This document shows positions 5,695 through 6,665 of a DNA stretch of 6,665 nucleotides, piece by piece (within the stretch, counting starts at the first letter, position 1; the number at the start of each line of letters is the position of its first letter). The position numbers were made by a program, and so were the translations under genes. This stretch comes from Clostridia bacterium (GTDB lineage: Bacteria > Bacillota_A > Clostridia > Oscillospirales > CAG-272). The stretch is taken from contig JAFTSR010000403.1 of NCBI GenBank assembly GCA_017467225.1, positions 1 through 6,665 of the forward strand, read 5' to 3'. The notes under the pieces are model-generated. The model worked only from the letters and a program-made list of their open reading frames with translations, had not been told where the DNA came from and ran no database searches.

Positions 5695-6665
5695 ATGAAA
5701 AAAAGAATGACAGCGATTGCTTTGCTGACAGCGCTCCTGCTTTGTTATATCATTCTGCCCGTCAGCGCCAAGGCTGAGGATATTTCCGTTTTCTGGGCAA
5801 ACGGCGACACGGTAGGCAAAAACATGGACGGCACACCTCGCGACTGGACGGCCATCGACCACACAGACGGTCAGCGCAACAAAACATCGACCGCGCACAC
5901 CGTCTCCGGTTCAAAATCGTTTGAATTTACCCTGACGGCAGCCAAGGCCAAACGTCTGACCATCCGCAACGGACGCTACGGAAACGCGCCCTCGCTCAAG
6001 GGTATTCCCTCCGACAATTTAGCCATGTCCTTCTGGGTTTACGCCACGTCCGACGTGACGCTGCAGCCCGGTCTGCGCATTCGCATCGGCGGCAGCTCGG
6101 ACGGCGGCTATGAGCTCTCCCCCGCCACGGGTGCCTTTGCCATGAGCCAGCCACGGCAGCTGGTGCGCGGCTGGAACCACTTTTACATCGACATGGGAAA
6201 GGCTTTGACCGACCCCGATTACGGCGTTTGCAAATGGGTCACCGAGGCCGGGCTTTTCATCAAGGAATTCCCCGGCGTTGACAAGCAGATGAACGTCGGC
6301 GGCTACAACAGCCTGGATTTCTACGGTATCCACCTGACCGGCGGCTCTGCCGATGTCAAGATCTACGTCGATGATATCAAATTTCTCAACACGGCATGCC
6401 TGGATGAGGCCGTGCAAAAGGTCAATTCCGCCGAGGCGCTGGCTGCGGTCGTCAACGATGGCACCTACACCAACATCGAGCTTTGCGGCAATATCAAGCT
6501 GACCGAAACGCTCTTTTTAAGCAAGACCTGCAGCATCAAGACCAACGGCTACACCATCACCGGCAAGGAAGCGCTGTTCGCCATGCCCGGTGTGACGGCA
6601 ACGCTGGACGGTCAAGCACTTCCCACGTACACAGACGATATTCCCGTATCGGGCGTTCAGCTGAC
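5695..6665 (+). CDS. Secreted protein, CBM-like beta-sandwich plus possible beta-helix, 3' end outside window
   Basis: The frame is open from the ATG at 5695 to the window end (323 full codons), so the C-terminus is missing. Residues 1-27 are a signal peptide: MKKRM, then a hydrophobic core, then cleavage near VSA or AKA. Residues about 30-232 look like a beta-sandwich carbohydrate-binding or galactose-binding-like domain: SFWVYATSDV (112-121), RGWNHFYIDMG (158-168) and a closing KIYVDDIKFL (222-231), the usual last strand of such modules. From about 234 the sequence changes to LDEAVQKVNSAEALAAVVND, then short strand-turn units NIELCGNIKLTETLFL and CSIKTNGYTITG (about 260-290). This pattern resembles the beginning of a pectin-lyase-like right-handed beta-helix. 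I do not recognise a catalytic motif in the part present, and no gene symbol is justified. It is the second gene of the phosphoesterase operon, so both products probably work in the cell envelope. It could be a cell-surface adhesin, a glycan-binding protein or a polysaccharide lyase. Confidence 0.75.
   Translation, partial: MKKRMTAIALLTALLLCYIILPVSAKAEDISVFWANGDTVGKNMDGTPRDWTAIDHTDGQRNKTSTAHTVSGSKSFEFTLTAAKAKRLTIRNGRYGNAPSLKGIPSDNLAMSFWVYATSDVTLQPGLRIRIGGSSDGGYELSPATGAFAMSQPRQLVRGWNHFYIDMGKALTDPDYGVCKWVTEAGLFIKEFPGVDKQMNVGGYNSLDFYGIHLTGGSADVKIYVDDIKFLNTACLDEAVQKVNSAEALAAVVNDGTYTNIELCGNIKLTETLFLSKTCSIKTNGYTITGKEALFAMPGVTATLDGQALPTYTDDIPVSGVQL

Overview
The window looks like a chromosomal segment of a Gram-positive anaerobe, most likely a gut-type clostridium (Bacillota, Oscillospiraceae-like). 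This is an inference from moderately high GC, strong AGGAGG-type ribosome binding sites, sigma-A-type promoters, and protein families typical of plant-polysaccharide-degrading Clostridia. No rRNA, tRNA, CRISPR array, transposase or attachment site was seen.

Left block (1-2400, plus strand): the end of a hexuronate catabolic operon. It holds the C-terminal half of mannonate dehydratase (UxuA), then KDPG aldolase (Eda), then a stand-alone FAD/Fe-S oxidoreductase resembling the small subunit of glutamate synthase. UxuA makes 2-keto-3-deoxygluconate from D-mannonate. After phosphorylation by a kinase not in this window, Eda splits the product into pyruvate and glyceraldehyde-3-phosphate. The aldolase stop and the oxidoreductase start share one base, which suggests translational coupling. 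A strong hairpin at 2405-2443 with T-rich tracts on both sides ends this operon and also the convergent gene beyond it.

Middle (2469-3851, minus strand): a MATE-family multidrug or cation antiporter with its own consensus promoter. The 239-254 bp between it and the next gene contains two divergent consensus promoters, a leader hairpin, an imperfect inverted repeat and a small tandem repeat.

Right block (4106-6665, plus strand): an envelope operon of two genes 17 bp apart. The first encodes an exported, membrane-anchored metallophosphoesterase with a purple-acid-phosphatase-like N-terminal domain and a C-terminal transmembrane anchor. The second, cut by the window end, encodes a secreted protein with a carbohydrate-binding-like beta-sandwich followed by what looks like the start of a beta-helix region.

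No clearly new biological system is visible. The points most worth checking are the coupling of the GltD-like oxidoreductase to hexuronate catabolism, the shortened aldolase C-terminus, the double-anchor possibility for the phosphoesterase, and the unidentified secreted partner that runs off the window.
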